From the NCBI RefSeq assembly GCF_000213555.1, contig NZ_GL891995.1, positions 1 through 64,000 on the forward strand: 64,000 nt of DNA. Reading direction: 5' to 3'. The notes under the pieces were generated by a model that was not told where the DNA came from, ran no database searches, and saw only the letters and a program-made list of their open reading frames with translations. This document shows positions 16,716 through 25,188 of the stretch, piece after piece. Numbering within the stretch: position 1 is the stretch's first letter; every line of letters begins with the position of its first letter. Origin of the DNA: Dysgonomonas gadei ATCC BAA-286 (GTDB taxonomy: Bacteria > Bacteroidota > Bacteroidia > Bacteroidales > Dysgonomonadaceae). The position numbers and the translations under genes were made by a program.

Positions 16716-18992
16716 TTAAGTTTTCATTCCATTACTCTGAATTATATACCTTTTTAGATGTTTTCCCGTTAATGAAACATTACTTGTTATTAGATCAATA
16801 GGCAAGCCTTCAAATATGACTTTACCTCCATCTTTACCAGCAGCAAGTCCCATGTCTATAATCCAATCGGCTTGAGAGATAATATCTATATTATGTTCAA
16901 TAATAATGACTGTATTTCTATCATCTACCAATCTATTAAAAAGTTTTATGAGTTTAATTATATCTGAGCCATGTAGCCCAGTTGTTGGTTCATCAAATAT
17001 ATATGTGTTTCCTCTACTACCCAATTCTGTTGCCAGTTTTAGCCGTTGGCGTTCTCCTCCAGAAAATGTGTTTAATGATTGGCCTAATGTCAGGTACTCT
17101 AGCCCAACTTCACAAAGCCTATTTAATGGTTGTGTTATTTCCTGTTCATTGAAAAAAGCATTTGCTTCACTGATGGTCATAGACATAATATCAGTAATAG
17201 ATTTCCCCTTTAGTCTATATTTCAGAACTTCCGGTTTAAAGCCTGTTCCATTACAATGTTCGCAACGCACTTCAACAGCATCCAAGAAAGCCAAATCGGT
17301 AGATATAACCCCCAGTCCTTTGCATTCGGGACAAGCTCCATCCGAATTATTACTGAATAAAGATTGCATCACTTTATTCTGTTTTGCAAACATAGTTCTT
17401 ATCACATCCAATATTCCGGTATAGGTTGATATGTTTGACCTTTTACTTCCTCTTAATGCACTTTGGTCTATTACAACAATTTCTTTGTACTGATTTATCA
17501 ATGATTTTACAAGTGAACTTTTTCCTGAACCAGCCACACCTGTAACGACTGTTAATACCTGCTTCGGTATCTGGACTGATACTTCTTTCAAATTGTGAAG
17601 AGAACTGTTTTTTATAGAAAGGTAACCCGATGGCTTTCGATATTCTTTTTTTAGAGAAGTTTTACAATTGAGATAATTTCCGGTTGGAGTGTCTGCTTTC
17701 TTCAACCCCTCAAAGTCTCCTTCATAAACAATACTACCTCCGTTTTTACCGGCACCAATTCCCATATCAACAATATAATCAGCAATCGCAACAACATCCG
17801 GATCATGCTCTATAATTAGTACTGTATTTCCTTTATCCCGTAATTCTATCAACAACTTATTTAGTCGTTGTACATCATTCGGATGAAGTCCTACGCTCGG
17901 CTCATCAAAAATATAAGTAAGATCGGTCAAACTACTGCCTAAATGCCGAACAAGCTTTATCCGTTGAGATTCTCCTCCCGATAAGGAAGATGTGTCTCTA
18001 CCCAAAGTCAAATAGCCTAAGCCAATAGATAATAGATTTTCAAGATTCTCTATGATTGTATCCAATAGTGGTGAAACCGAGTTATCTTTAATCGTTTTTA
18101 CAAACATGAGTAAATCGTCAATCTGCATATTATAGCAATCAGCGATATTTTTCCCGTCTATTCTACATGATAGAACTTGATGGCTCAAGCGATTTCCGTT
18201 GCATTCAGGGCAAATACCTTGTTTCACAACTTCTTTGTATCTATTTGTATTTTTACCTATAATCTCTTTTGATTCTTTTTTGAAAAAGCTTCGCTCAAAA
18301 CGAGGAAGTACACCTTCATATATTCCCGTCTTTGGGAATCGGGGATCAGGATGTGGTAATTTTAAATCATTTGCATAGATTAGATTATGCCACTCTTCTT
18401 TGGTATAGTCTTTTATTTTTTTATCATTATCAAACAATCCTGAATATACATAACGTGTCCAACGCCATCCACCGACTTCAAATGTGGGGAATCTTATCGC
18501 TCCTTCATTCAGAGATTTTTCTTTATCTATTAATTCATCCAAGTCAACAACATTGGTTTTACCGAGACCTTCACAACAGGAACACATTCCGAGAGGGTTA
18601 TTAAAAGAAAAAACAGATGAATGACCAACAAAGGGTTGTCCGATACGGGAAAACAATAATCTCAATAATGAATATATGTCGGTAATTGTTCCAACAGTGG
18701 AACGGGCATTACCTTCTATCTTTTTTTGATTAACTATAATCGCAACAGATAGATTTTCAAGTTTATCGACATCGGGTTTACCATATTGTTGTAGCCGATG
18801 CCGGATAAAACTATCATAGGTCTCATTCAATAATCTTTGCGATTCTGCTGCTATTGTATCAAAGATTAATGAAGTTTTTCCGGAACCTGATACTCCAGTA
18901 AATACAGTTATCTGCTTTTTAGGTATTCTAACTGAAATATTTTTGAGATTGTTTTCTCTTGCTCCTTTTACTATTATTTCCTGCGTGTCCAT
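16716..18992 (-). CDS. Short UvrA-like ABC ATPase (UvrA2/DrrC type)
   Basis: 758 residues, against about 940 for canonical UvrA. Two ABC halves are present: Walker A motifs GVSGSGKT (33-40) and GVAGSGKSS (about 495), signatures LSGGESQR and FSGGERQR, Walker B motifs IFDEPSVGLH and IFDEPTTGLH. Zinc modules are CSCCEG/CPEC in the first half and CPEC...CEHC, spaced by about 20 residues, in the second. The missing length corresponds to the UvrB-binding/insertion region, as in UvrA paralogues linked to drug tolerance rather than excision repair. An HxlR regulator is divergently transcribed, supporting stress- or drug-controlled expression. Confidence 0.8.
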   Translation of the reverse strand: MDTQEIIVKGARENNLKNISVRIPKKQITVFTGVSGSGKTSLIFDTIAAESQRLLNETYDSFIRHRLQQYGKPDVDKLENLSVAIIVNQKKIEGNARSTVGTITDIYSLLRLLFSRIGQPFVGHSSVFSFNNPLGMCSCCEGLGKTNVVDLDELIDKEKSLNEGAIRFPTFEVGGWRWTRYVYSGLFDNDKKIKDYTKEEWHNLIYANDLKLPHPDPRFPKTGIYEGVLPRFERSFFKKESKEIIGKNTNRYKEVVKQGICPECNGNRLSHQVLSCRIDGKNIADCYNMQIDDLLMFVKTIKDNSVSPLLDTIIENLENLLSIGLGYLTLGRDTSSLSGGESQRIKLVRHLGSSLTDLTYIFDEPSVGLHPNDVQRLNKLLIELRDKGNTVLIIEHDPDVVAIADYIVDMGIGAGKNGGSIVYEGDFEGLKKADTPTGNYLNCKTSLKKEYRKPSGYLSIKNSSLHNLKEVSVQIPKQVLTVVTGVAGSGKSSLVKSLINQYKEIVVIDQSALRGSKRSNISTYTGILDVIRTMFAKQNKVMQSLFSNNSDGACPECKGLGVISTDLAFLDAVEVRCEHCNGTGFKPEVLKYRLKGKSITDIMSMTISEANAFFNEQEITQPLNRLCEVGLEYLTLGQSLNTFSGGERQRLKLATELGSRGNTYIFDEPTTGLHGSDIIKLIKLFNRLVDDRNTVIIIEHNIDIISQADWIIDMGLAAGKDGGKVIFEGLPIDLITSNVSLTGKHLKRYIIQSNGMKT

Positions 18993-19011
18993 TCGTCCTA
19001 ATTCTTTCTTA

Positions 19012-19042
19012 CAAAGTTAGGCACTCTTAATTATCTGATCAA
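19012..19042 (-). promoter_or_regulatory. Promoter of the UvrA-like gene
   Basis: On the minus strand TAACTTTG (19012-19019) fits TAnnTTTG and a TTG lies 20 bases upstream, at about 19040. It ends 20 bp before the ATG at 18992. Confidence 0.5.
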
Positions 19043-19099
19043 TAAGGGATAAATCTTTCATCGGGTGATAAATTAATCTCCACTTGATTAAGAATTAAT

Positions 19100-19107
19100 T
19101 ACCTTTG
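19100..19107 (+). promoter_or_regulatory. -7 box of the HxlR-family gene
   Basis: TACCTTTG matches the -7 consensus 27 bp before the ATG at 19134. A ribosome-binding stretch (AGGAG) follows in the leader. The intergenic region is shared with the divergent UvrA-like promoter. Confidence 0.45.
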
Positions 19108-19133
19108 TAATACAGGAGAAAAAGGGAAATATT

Positions 19134-19487
19134 ATGTATGTAAAGAAGAACCCAATGGACTATTCTGATTGTCCGGTACGCATTGCAATTGATGTTTTAT
19201 CATCCAGTTGGAATGCTTGGTTGATATCAGAGATCAGCAAAGGAGTTGTAAGACCGTGTGATTTACAGCGAAGTATAAGTATTGCACCAAAACGAGTGCT
19301 GACAAAGCAGCTAGGCGAATTGGAGAAGATGGGGATTCTGGAGAAAAAGGTATATCCTGTATTGCCTTTGAAAGTAGAATACTCTTTGACCGAAGCAGGT
19401 AAAGGGTTAATTCCAATTATTGATCAGATGTGGCAATGGGGAGATCATTATAAGGAGGATTATATAAATAATACTAAGCTGATATAA
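19134..19487 (+). CDS. HxlR-family winged-helix regulator
   Basis: 117 residues. Begins MYVKKNPMDYSDCPVRIAID: the Cys at about 13 is the conserved redox/electrophile-sensing position of HxlR/HypR/YodB proteins. The winged helix follows (RPCDLQRSIS..APKRVLTKQLGELEKMGIL) with the wing YPVLPLKVEYSLTEAG. Divergent from a UvrA-like ATPase with only 142 bp between, so it probably represses that gene and itself until an electrophile or drug is sensed. The inducer is unknown. Confidence 0.85.
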   Translation: MYVKKNPMDYSDCPVRIAIDVLSSSWNAWLISEISKGVVRPCDLQRSISIAPKRVLTKQLGELEKMGILEKKVYPVLPLKVEYSLTEAGKGLIPIIDQMWQWGDHYKEDYINNTKLI

Positions 19488-19642
19488 ACCAATAAAATTA
19501 TATTTACTGGTGATTACGAAAATCTATTAAGCTCATTGTCGAAGTTTTGGTTGACCATAAAGACGTTCTTTATGAAGAATAAGATTTCAATACTGTAATT
19601 GTTATCCTAGTTCTATTGCCTAATTTATAATAAGAGAGAACC

Positions 19643-20074
19643 ATGAAGTACCCATTCCTAATATACTTGAAAAATAAAACATCCCAAGAGTATGAATACA
19701 AAAGAGATATTTCAGCAGTTACCCGTACCGACAACGGATATAGCATCACATTTAGTAATGGAAGAAGCTATAGTTATGGAGCTGATAAGGTTAAGTACTA
19801 TCCGTTTATATCAACATGCGAAAATGTTCGCATATACGAGAATGGAAAATTGAATAAGACATATAATATTGTTGATAAATGCGGACCATATTTGATTTTT
19901 CGAGATAGTGACAATTGTTCTTATTCAGTTAAAGAAAATGGAGATATTGAAATCTACAATATAAAAAAGGATATTGTTCAGGCAGAATCAGTTATCGATT
20001 ACTTTAAAGAGATACCGAAAAGGACAGGCGAAGTTTCGTTTGACATTCTATCAGAACATCTGGTGCATAATTAA
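19643..20074 (+). CDS. Hypothetical protein, possibly the N-terminal remnant of a larger helicase-like protein
   Basis: 143 residues without signal peptide or membrane segment; rich in short beta-strands and aromatic residues (YSITFSNGRSYSYGADKVKYYPF). It ends SVIDYFKEIPKRTGEVSFDILSE. From memory this resembles the first ~140 residues of large AAA/DNA2-type helicases of Bacteroidota, which continue far beyond this point; if so it is a truncated remnant. No helicase motif is present here, so the assignment is weak. It has a plausible ribosome-binding stretch (AAGAGAG) and ends 22 bp before the convergent nuclease gene. Confidence 0.5.
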   Translation: MKYPFLIYLKNKTSQEYEYKRDISAVTRTDNGYSITFSNGRSYSYGADKVKYYPFISTCENVRIYENGKLNKTYNIVDKCGPYLIFRDSDNCSYSVKENGDIEIYNIKKDIVQAESVIDYFKEIPKRTGEVSFDILSEHLVHN

Positions 20075-20095
20075 AGTTTGTAGCATTATATTATA

Positions 20096-21997
20096 TCAAT
20101 TAATGAGATTGTTGATATAATCGTATATTTTTAAAAAATCGTCAATATATTTAGTAGCTAAATTTTGTGAGGATTCTGTAGATTTTTCACTAAACCTAAC
20201 ATTGATAGATATTGGTTCATCATATATTGAGATATCTAACATTCTTTTGCCTCTAAAAGTGAAAAAATCAAATAGCAACTCTCTCAATTCAGAAGAATTA
20301 AGTTTCATCTCGTTTTTTCCTTGAAGATGGTTAAATCCATATTCGTCTTCAAGTGAGTATTTGTATTCCAAAAGTTTCATCGCATTGTCTATACCGATTT
20401 TTGACTTTAATGGCAGCTCTTTAGATAGCCAAAAAATTCTTTGATTAAGCAAAATAGGAAAGCTAATGCTTTTCATATCTGAAGTAAACATCCAACTGCT
20501 TGGCATAATATCCTTTTGAACATTTTCAAGTATGAAAGTAACGTCTTCTTGTCTCACTTTTAAAACTTTCAGATTTAATAATTCTAACTTCTTATTGATT
20601 AACTCTACTTTTTTAAGATTATACTCCGGTGGAACTCCCCAAATTAAGTTATTTTCATTGTGTTGGAATGCAATCCACTCGTGATCGAGTATTCTTCTTA
20701 TTCTCATTAGTAAAGATGAGTCAATATTTTCTACAGCGTAGAAATTATGGGATTTAATGTTCTCTAGTTGTCTGTATTGAATTAACTGATAATTATATTG
20801 TTCGACAGGATTTATCGGTTGTTCGAACATTTGTACAACCTGAATACCAGACATTTTATGTCTCCAAATTGAATCTTCATCATTTTCAGATAAGTCAAAT
20901 TGGGTTTCCAACAATGAACAATAGCTCAATTCATTAGATGTCGCTTTGTAATGTGTTTTTACAAAAGTAGTTGCTTGTGTTAGTTGTATTTCTCTAGGTT
21001 CAGAAATATCATGAAGATAAATTATACTTCTTATTTGACTAGAAGTTATATGCCACCACTTTTCAGTTGTATTATTCGTCAGGATTTCATTGGCTATTTT
21101 ATTTACAATTTCACCTCTTATTTCAGATGGTGAGTATTTCTCTATGCTTGAATTAATATGAACTTCAATAGTTAGTGCATACGCTGGCTGATTCAAAAAG
21201 GAAACATCTTGGTTGGGTAGTAAATAATTTATATCCAATTCGCCTGTAAATTGAAACCATTTTTTTATATTTACTTCATAATCTTTTGAAATATCTGCTT
21301 TGTATTCAAACCCTGGTACTGTTTCGGTCATCCATGATTTTCCCGACAATAATTTTAGGATAGCATCAAACGAATTGTTTTCATGATTTGAGTCCTTTTT
21401 AAAGGGTAATTCTTGAATTGTCAAATCAAATTTGAAACTTCTCAATCCGTGAACTTGCCCAAGTCCACTGAACCATTTGTTTATAATGTCTTTATTATTT
21501 TTTATTTTATCCCAAATCTTAAATCCGTTCCAATAGTCGATGGTAGGGCAATCAGCAGGATTATCATATCCTCTATTATATTCTCTGTCATTCACATACT
21601 TTTTACCTTGTGGCGTCAAATCTGCATTTGTAACAAATATAGCCTGTTTGCAGGCTTTTCGCATACAAGCTACAACAAGTAAATCTAGGTCGTCACCATT
21701 ATAATGAGATTTATAATCTACTGTGTGTTTACATTGAGTAAGACAGCGCTCACCTTTAGGATTTATTGTTAAAATGTCTTGTTTTTCATCGCCTTGACCA
21801 TCTGTGACATCAACCGGCGTATGTCCTTCAACTTTAATTAAAATATCAAAAATAAATTCAGGGAATTTATCATAACCAATTTGTGATAAATATTTAAAAA
21901 TACCTTCTCTTGTTGGTGTTGTTGTAATTAAGTCCAACTCACTAGGAACAGTGTGATAAAAATGTTGTGTAATTCCTGAAACAATATTATAGCTCAT
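20096..21997 (-). CDS. Mrr-like restriction endonuclease-domain protein
   Basis: 633 residues, cytoplasmic. The N-terminal 180 residues look like a PD-(D/E)xK nuclease: KYLSQIGYDKFPEFIFDIL, then Asp74 followed after 13 residues by QCK (88-90), then DLDLLVVACMRKACKQAIFVTN and LTPQGKKYV. D-x(n)-QxK is the variant active site of Mrr_cat-type enzymes. The remaining 450 residues are unassigned and may be a sensor or recognition region. It is the leftmost member of an AT-rich defence-like cluster and shares its upstream leader (repeat at 22083-22286) with the AAA/L30 operon. Probably cleaves DNA or RNA on infection; no methylase partner is present. Confidence 0.6.
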   Translation of the reverse strand: MSYNIVSGITQHFYHTVPSELDLITTTPTREGIFKYLSQIGYDKFPEFIFDILIKVEGHTPVDVTDGQGDEKQDILTINPKGERCLTQCKHTVDYKSHYNGDDLDLLVVACMRKACKQAIFVTNADLTPQGKKYVNDREYNRGYDNPADCPTIDYWNGFKIWDKIKNNKDIINKWFSGLGQVHGLRSFKFDLTIQELPFKKDSNHENNSFDAILKLLSGKSWMTETVPGFEYKADISKDYEVNIKKWFQFTGELDINYLLPNQDVSFLNQPAYALTIEVHINSSIEKYSPSEIRGEIVNKIANEILTNNTTEKWWHITSSQIRSIIYLHDISEPREIQLTQATTFVKTHYKATSNELSYCSLLETQFDLSENDEDSIWRHKMSGIQVVQMFEQPINPVEQYNYQLIQYRQLENIKSHNFYAVENIDSSLLMRIRRILDHEWIAFQHNENNLIWGVPPEYNLKKVELINKKLELLNLKVLKVRQEDVTFILENVQKDIMPSSWMFTSDMKSISFPILLNQRIFWLSKELPLKSKIGIDNAMKLLEYKYSLEDEYGFNHLQGKNEMKLNSSELRELLFDFFTFRGKRMLDISIYDEPISINVRFSEKSTESSQNLATKYIDDFLKIYDYINNLIN

Positions 21998-22082
21998 ATG
22001 TCTTTTTTAAGTTTGCCACATCTAATAAAAATATGCAATAATTATTCGAAATACACATTAACTAATAAGAATAATTATATAA

Positions 22083-22286
22083 GCCTGTAAATTTAGCAAA
22101 TATTTAAGATACAGAGAAATATATATTCCATAGCGCCATACACTTCCAAACCGAAACTATAGTGCCTCGACTAAAAAAAATAAAAGTAACCAAACTTAAT
22201 AATTTCTCATTAAAACAGTAGACATGAACTTCTTAGTTGAAGGGCCATCGATTTTGTTCTACATCACTATTAATACAGAATATAAT
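22083..22286. repeat. Leader repeat copy A (27-mer, CATANCGCCA box and 36-bp quasi-palindrome)
   Basis: Starts with a 27-mer containing AAATTTAGCAAATATTTAAG (22083-22109), 25/27 identical to 24401-24427. Next is CATAGCGCCA followed by ACAC-TTCCAA (22129 onward), matched by CATAACGCCACACACCTCCA at 24470. It ends in a quasi-palindrome (22251-22286) that matches 24551-24586 at 33/36 positions in inverted orientation. It lies 86 bp upstream of the nuclease ATG and between the two leftward operons; the rest of 21998-22376 shows no gene. Confidence 0.75.
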
Positions 22287-22376
22287 TAATCTCTATCAGA
22301 GAGATAGCTGTTGAGTTTTTGAAGGGGCGACACTATGGAGAGGGATACCTTGGTGCCTTTTGCTTTTTTAATAATA

Positions 22377-23186
22377 TTATTCTATTATAGTAACCAAATG
22401 CTTTACTTTATTAATCATACCAAGAATTGAAGGAGTCGCTTCATGCTCAACAATGCGATTCAGCTTACGAAGTCCTAGAGCATCAAGTGTTCGCTTTTGG
22501 TCAATAGGCATTCCAATTCTACTTTTAACTTGTTTAATCTTTATAATTACCTTAATACTTGATAGTTCACAAACTTGATTTCCTGAAAATTCCCATAATT
22601 CAAATCCGAAAGATTCAATAAGAGAATTAGAAATTTTAAATCCATTTGTTGTTAATGTGGAAAGCCGATTAAATGCTGTTGTAGCTGTAATACTAAGAGG
22701 AGAATTAATTTGTTTATTAAAAAAACAACATTTTTTTATTTTATGATTATTAAGGAAATATAGGATTGAAGGTACATTAGAAATATCAATAAGTGATTTA
22801 CATAATTGAGCTATTGCTTTATTCCTTTTTCCAATTTTTGGCGTCCCATTAGCTAATGCAAAAGCGGGAATATATTTAGGATCAGTATCTGTTAATTCAT
22901 TCAGATAAAAATGAGTCCAATCAGTAGTATATGCTATTAAATCGCATTTTTCTCTTCCTTGCCTAAAGGTGGCTGATAATGAATCTATAAATAATTCGTA
23001 GTTGATTATTTTTACTTCCTTGTAGTTTGGATTTTTATATTTTGCTACTCCTGTTCTTGTTGGATGAATCATTTGGGAATCATCAACGAGATCAAAATCT
23101 TTATCATTTGTCGTAGCGGAGCAGATTGTACATCTACTCAATGAGTAATGAGCGACGAAATCACTTTTTAACAAACTGTCCATCAT
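22377..23186 (-). CDS. Putative effector with a C-terminal ribosomal protein L30 (uL30) domain
   Basis: 269 residues. Residues 211-269 are a nearly complete L30: IKIKQVKSRIG, DQKRTLDALGLRKLNR, VEHEATPSILGM and the end KVKHLV-x-I-x-E, matching Bacteroidota RpmD from its first strand to its natural C-terminus. The first 210 residues are unrelated: Cys pair CTIC (19-22), an acidic stretch DFDLVDD (31-36), CDLIAYTTDWTHFYLNEL (81-98), and CC at 153-154. I do not recognise that domain. Its ATG overlaps the stop of the AAA ATPase, so the two are translationally coupled. There is no ribosomal operon here; L30 is used as a module. It may target the effector to the 50S subunit or mimic L30 as bait. The fusion is seen; the function is inferred. 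Confidence 0.85.
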   Translation of the reverse strand: MMDSLLKSDFVAHYSLSRCTICSATTNDKDFDLVDDSQMIHPTRTGVAKYKNPNYKEVKIINYELFIDSLSATFRQGREKCDLIAYTTDWTHFYLNELTDTDPKYIPAFALANGTPKIGKRNKAIAQLCKSLIDISNVPSILYFLNNHKIKKCCFFNKQINSPLSITATTAFNRLSTLTTNGFKISNSLIESFGFELWEFSGNQVCELSSIKVIIKIKQVKSRIGMPIDQKRTLDALGLRKLNRIVEHEATPSILGMINKVKHLVTIIE

Positions 23187-24319
23187 AACAAATTATATTG
23201 GTCATAAATGTCATTAATCATTTCTGATAAAGGGTTTGTATTTATCAATCGTTCATTTTCTATTTTCAAGTCAATTATCTTCCCGTCTATTACTTGAAAA
23301 ACTGAAATATCTTCGAAACTGATTTTTGCTCCTTCAATTAGCTTGTTTTTGTCACTCGCTTTGATTAACAAATTAAGATGATTAATGATATATGGACTAT
23401 GCGTTGCCATCATAACTGTCATTTTATAATCACGATGATTCTCAATAAAGCAACTCTTTACAATAAAGTTAATTAAACTACGTTGACTCTCAGGATATAA
23501 GCTTAATTCTGGTTCCTCTATATGAATATTAATGTTTCGATGTTTTATATCACCTATATTTTGTCCAGTCCTGAAATCTTTTAGACTATCATTTTGAGAT
23601 AAATACCCAACAACGATACTATTAAAACGACTAGTGAAGTCATAGTGCTTAGAGAAATATTCTATGATAACGGATAGAGGAGTAACTGTTTGCATACCTG
23701 AAGAAGCTTCTTCCAATTTTATAGGGGGAAATTGCTTTTGACCATCAATATTTTCAATGTAATGTCGAGTAGTATTACCCACTTTTTTACGTGAATATTT
23801 CACTCCTAAATAATCTATCGCTAATTCTTTTATAAATGGATATGCTTTTCTAAAATCTTCGTATGTTTCATTTAAAAAGAAACTATTAACCTCTGCATTT
23901 TTTGAAAGAATTTCAGAAATAATATTACGCTTATCCGCTATGAAACTCATTTTTTCTAAACTTAATTCATCTTCTGGAATTATAATGTTTGTATTCAATG
24001 ATCCTCGATAAGATATTTCATTATTTCCTTTTCTATAAATTATTTCGGTTTCAGAACTTAAATATGCATCTTCGTCAAATCCTCCATTTTTGAGATATTG
24101 TTTAAAATCAAATTTAAATGGTGATTCTGTAATATTTGCATGTTTCAAATACGAACGAATATTTACCATCTTATATATCCATCGAAATAACACAATTACT
24201 TTCATTATTGTGCTTTTTCCACTTCCTGACTCTCCAATAAAAATAGTAAGAGGATGTATATTCTTAATTTCGATATTCTTGATCGGTCCGAAATTTTTTA
24301 TGACAATTGATTCTTCCAT
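23183..24319 (-). CDS. AAA_15/OLD-like ABC-type ATPase, partner of the L30-fusion protein
   Basis: 378 residues. Starts IVIKNFGPIKNIEIKNIHP, the usual first strands of SMC/OLD/RecF-like ATPases. Walker A GESGSGKST (29-37), ABC-like signature EASSGMQ (204-210), Walker B INIHIEEPELSLYPE (263-277), and the switch His in ATHSPYI (307). No TOPRIM or nuclease domain follows, so it is a stand-alone ATPase like AriA of PARIS, PtuA of Septu or retron-associated ATPases, which hold and release an effector encoded by the next gene. The next gene is the L30-fusion protein, overlapping by 4 bp. The family is clear; the role in defence is inferred from architecture and neighbours. Confidence 0.85.
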   Translation of the reverse strand: MEESIVIKNFGPIKNIEIKNIHPLTIFIGESGSGKSTIMKVIVLFRWIYKMVNIRSYLKHANITESPFKFDFKQYLKNGGFDEDAYLSSETEIIYRKGNNEISYRGSLNTNIIIPEDELSLEKMSFIADKRNIISEILSKNAEVNSFFLNETYEDFRKAYPFIKELAIDYLGVKYSRKKVGNTTRHYIENIDGQKQFPPIKLEEASSGMQTVTPLSVIIEYFSKHYDFTSRFNSIVVGYLSQNDSLKDFRTGQNIGDIKHRNINIHIEEPELSLYPESQRSLINFIVKSCFIENHRDYKMTVMMATHSPYIINHLNLLIKASDKNKLIEGAKISFEDISVFQVIDGKIIDLKIENERLINTNPLSEMINDIYDQYNLL

Positions 24320-24400
24320 GATCCCAAATATTATAATTTATATAGCCTTTAACAATTGATTGTGAAATTTTTTTCTCAGAGAAATTACCGTCGTTAAACA

Positions 24401-24586
24401 GCCTCCAAATTTAGCAAATATTTAAGAATCATAAAGTATAATCTCCTATATACTTTAAAATCATATCTTCATAACGCCACACACCTCCAACCCTACGCCA
24501 CATACGACCACCTCTCTAAAAATCAATAACTAACCACCTCATTACAACTAATTTTATTCTGCATTAATAGTGATGCAGAACAAAAT
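24401..24586. repeat. Leader repeat copy B
   Basis: Same order as copy A: 27-mer (24401-24427), CATAACGCCA box (24470-24479) and a 36-bp quasi-palindrome (24551-24586) whose arms match one another at 13/14 positions. The centre reads TAATAGTGA against TCACTATTA in copy A, i.e. flipped. It begins 82 bp upstream of the ATPase ATG, almost the same distance as copy A from the nuclease ATG, so the two operons may share one control region. Confidence 0.75.
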
Positions 24587-24639
24587 CAGTTATAGTTATG
24601 ATTTTATATTATTAGAGTAGATTCAGTAAAAACACAAGA

Positions 24640-24683
24640 CCTATAACCGCTAAGGGGGGGTACTCCCTTCTTATACTTATAGG
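24640..24683. other. Nested hairpin in the intergenic region
   Basis: CCTATAA (24640-24646) pairs with TTATAGG (24677-24683), and AAGGG inside (24652-24656) pairs with CCCTT (24665-24669). A run of seven G lies at 24654-24660. It could be a structured RNA or part of a recombination site. Confidence 0.35.
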
Positions 24684-24821
24684 ACATTTTATCCCGAAGT
24701 GAATAACTTCGCTATAAAAGACTAACCTCGCCAGCTTTGCTGTATGGAGTTTATTTAATTATTGACCCTTATCGTTAGTATTTCAAATTCAATATATTCC
24801 TTTCCTTTCTTTACAATTTCA

Positions 24822-24861
24822 GCTTCAACGATAGCCTTTCTTATAAGCTTATCGTTGAAGC
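24822..24861. other. 12-bp perfect inverted repeat; rest of 24587-25368 has no supported gene
   Basis: GCTTCAACGATA (24822-24833) and TATCGTTGAAGC (24850-24861) are followed by TATTTTT, so a terminator is possible. Elsewhere in this ~780-bp AT-rich gap there is a TATATTTG -7-like box at 24964-24971 followed by AAGGAG and a 15-codon open frame (24985-25032), too short to call. Confidence 0.4.
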
Positions 24862-25068
24862 CGTATTTTTAACTAAGGATGTCATTGTCTTTTTTTAGAG
24901 CAGGTTTATTGTAAATAAAAAATAAACTATTAGACAGCTTTAATATATACAATTAAAATATATTATATTTGTAAGGAGTAACTAATGTACAGACAAGTGT
25001 GTCTAATGCTAAGACAAAATGTGATGTTTTGAAATATCCTAAAGTGTTCACCTTAGAAAAAACGAGAG

Positions 25069-25129
25069 AAGCAAATATTTGAAATGTAGCTATTTAACTA
25101 AAGAATAATGGATTCCGTCCATACCGCCA
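25069..25129. repeat. Partial leader repeat copy C
   Basis: AGCAAATATTT (from 25070) is followed after about 40 bp by CCATACCGCCA (25119-25129), the same two boxes, in the same order and strand, as copies A and B. The palindrome is missing. The segment ATTCCGTCCATACCGCCA also resembles the 3' end of a tRNA gene (T-stem and acceptor strand), so it may be an attachment-site remnant. It lies 240 bp upstream of the tyrosine recombinase gene. Confidence 0.35.
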
Positions 25130-25149
25130 ATAGATTTAGAAAATCAAAT

Positions 25150-25188
25150 AAAAGTCCTGTAAATCAGTCGATTGCATGACTTTTTTAT
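25150..25188 (+). terminator. Terminator-like hairpin upstream of the recombinase gene
   Basis: AAAAGTC (25150-25156) pairs with GACTTTT (25178-25184), with a small inner AATC/GATT stem, followed by a T-rich tail. Confidence 0.4.

Noticed and set aside
16906..17424. 172-codon plus-strand ORF
   Set aside because: Antisense shadow of the conserved UvrA-like gene.
24654..24660. Run of seven G as a phase-variation tract
   Set aside because: It is intergenic, inside a hairpin, and not in a promoter spacer or coding sequence that I can support.
24985..25032. 15-codon ORF with AAGGAG and an upstream TATATTTG box
   Set aside because: Signals are suggestive, but the peptide is too short and featureless to call; it may be chance in AT-rich DNA.
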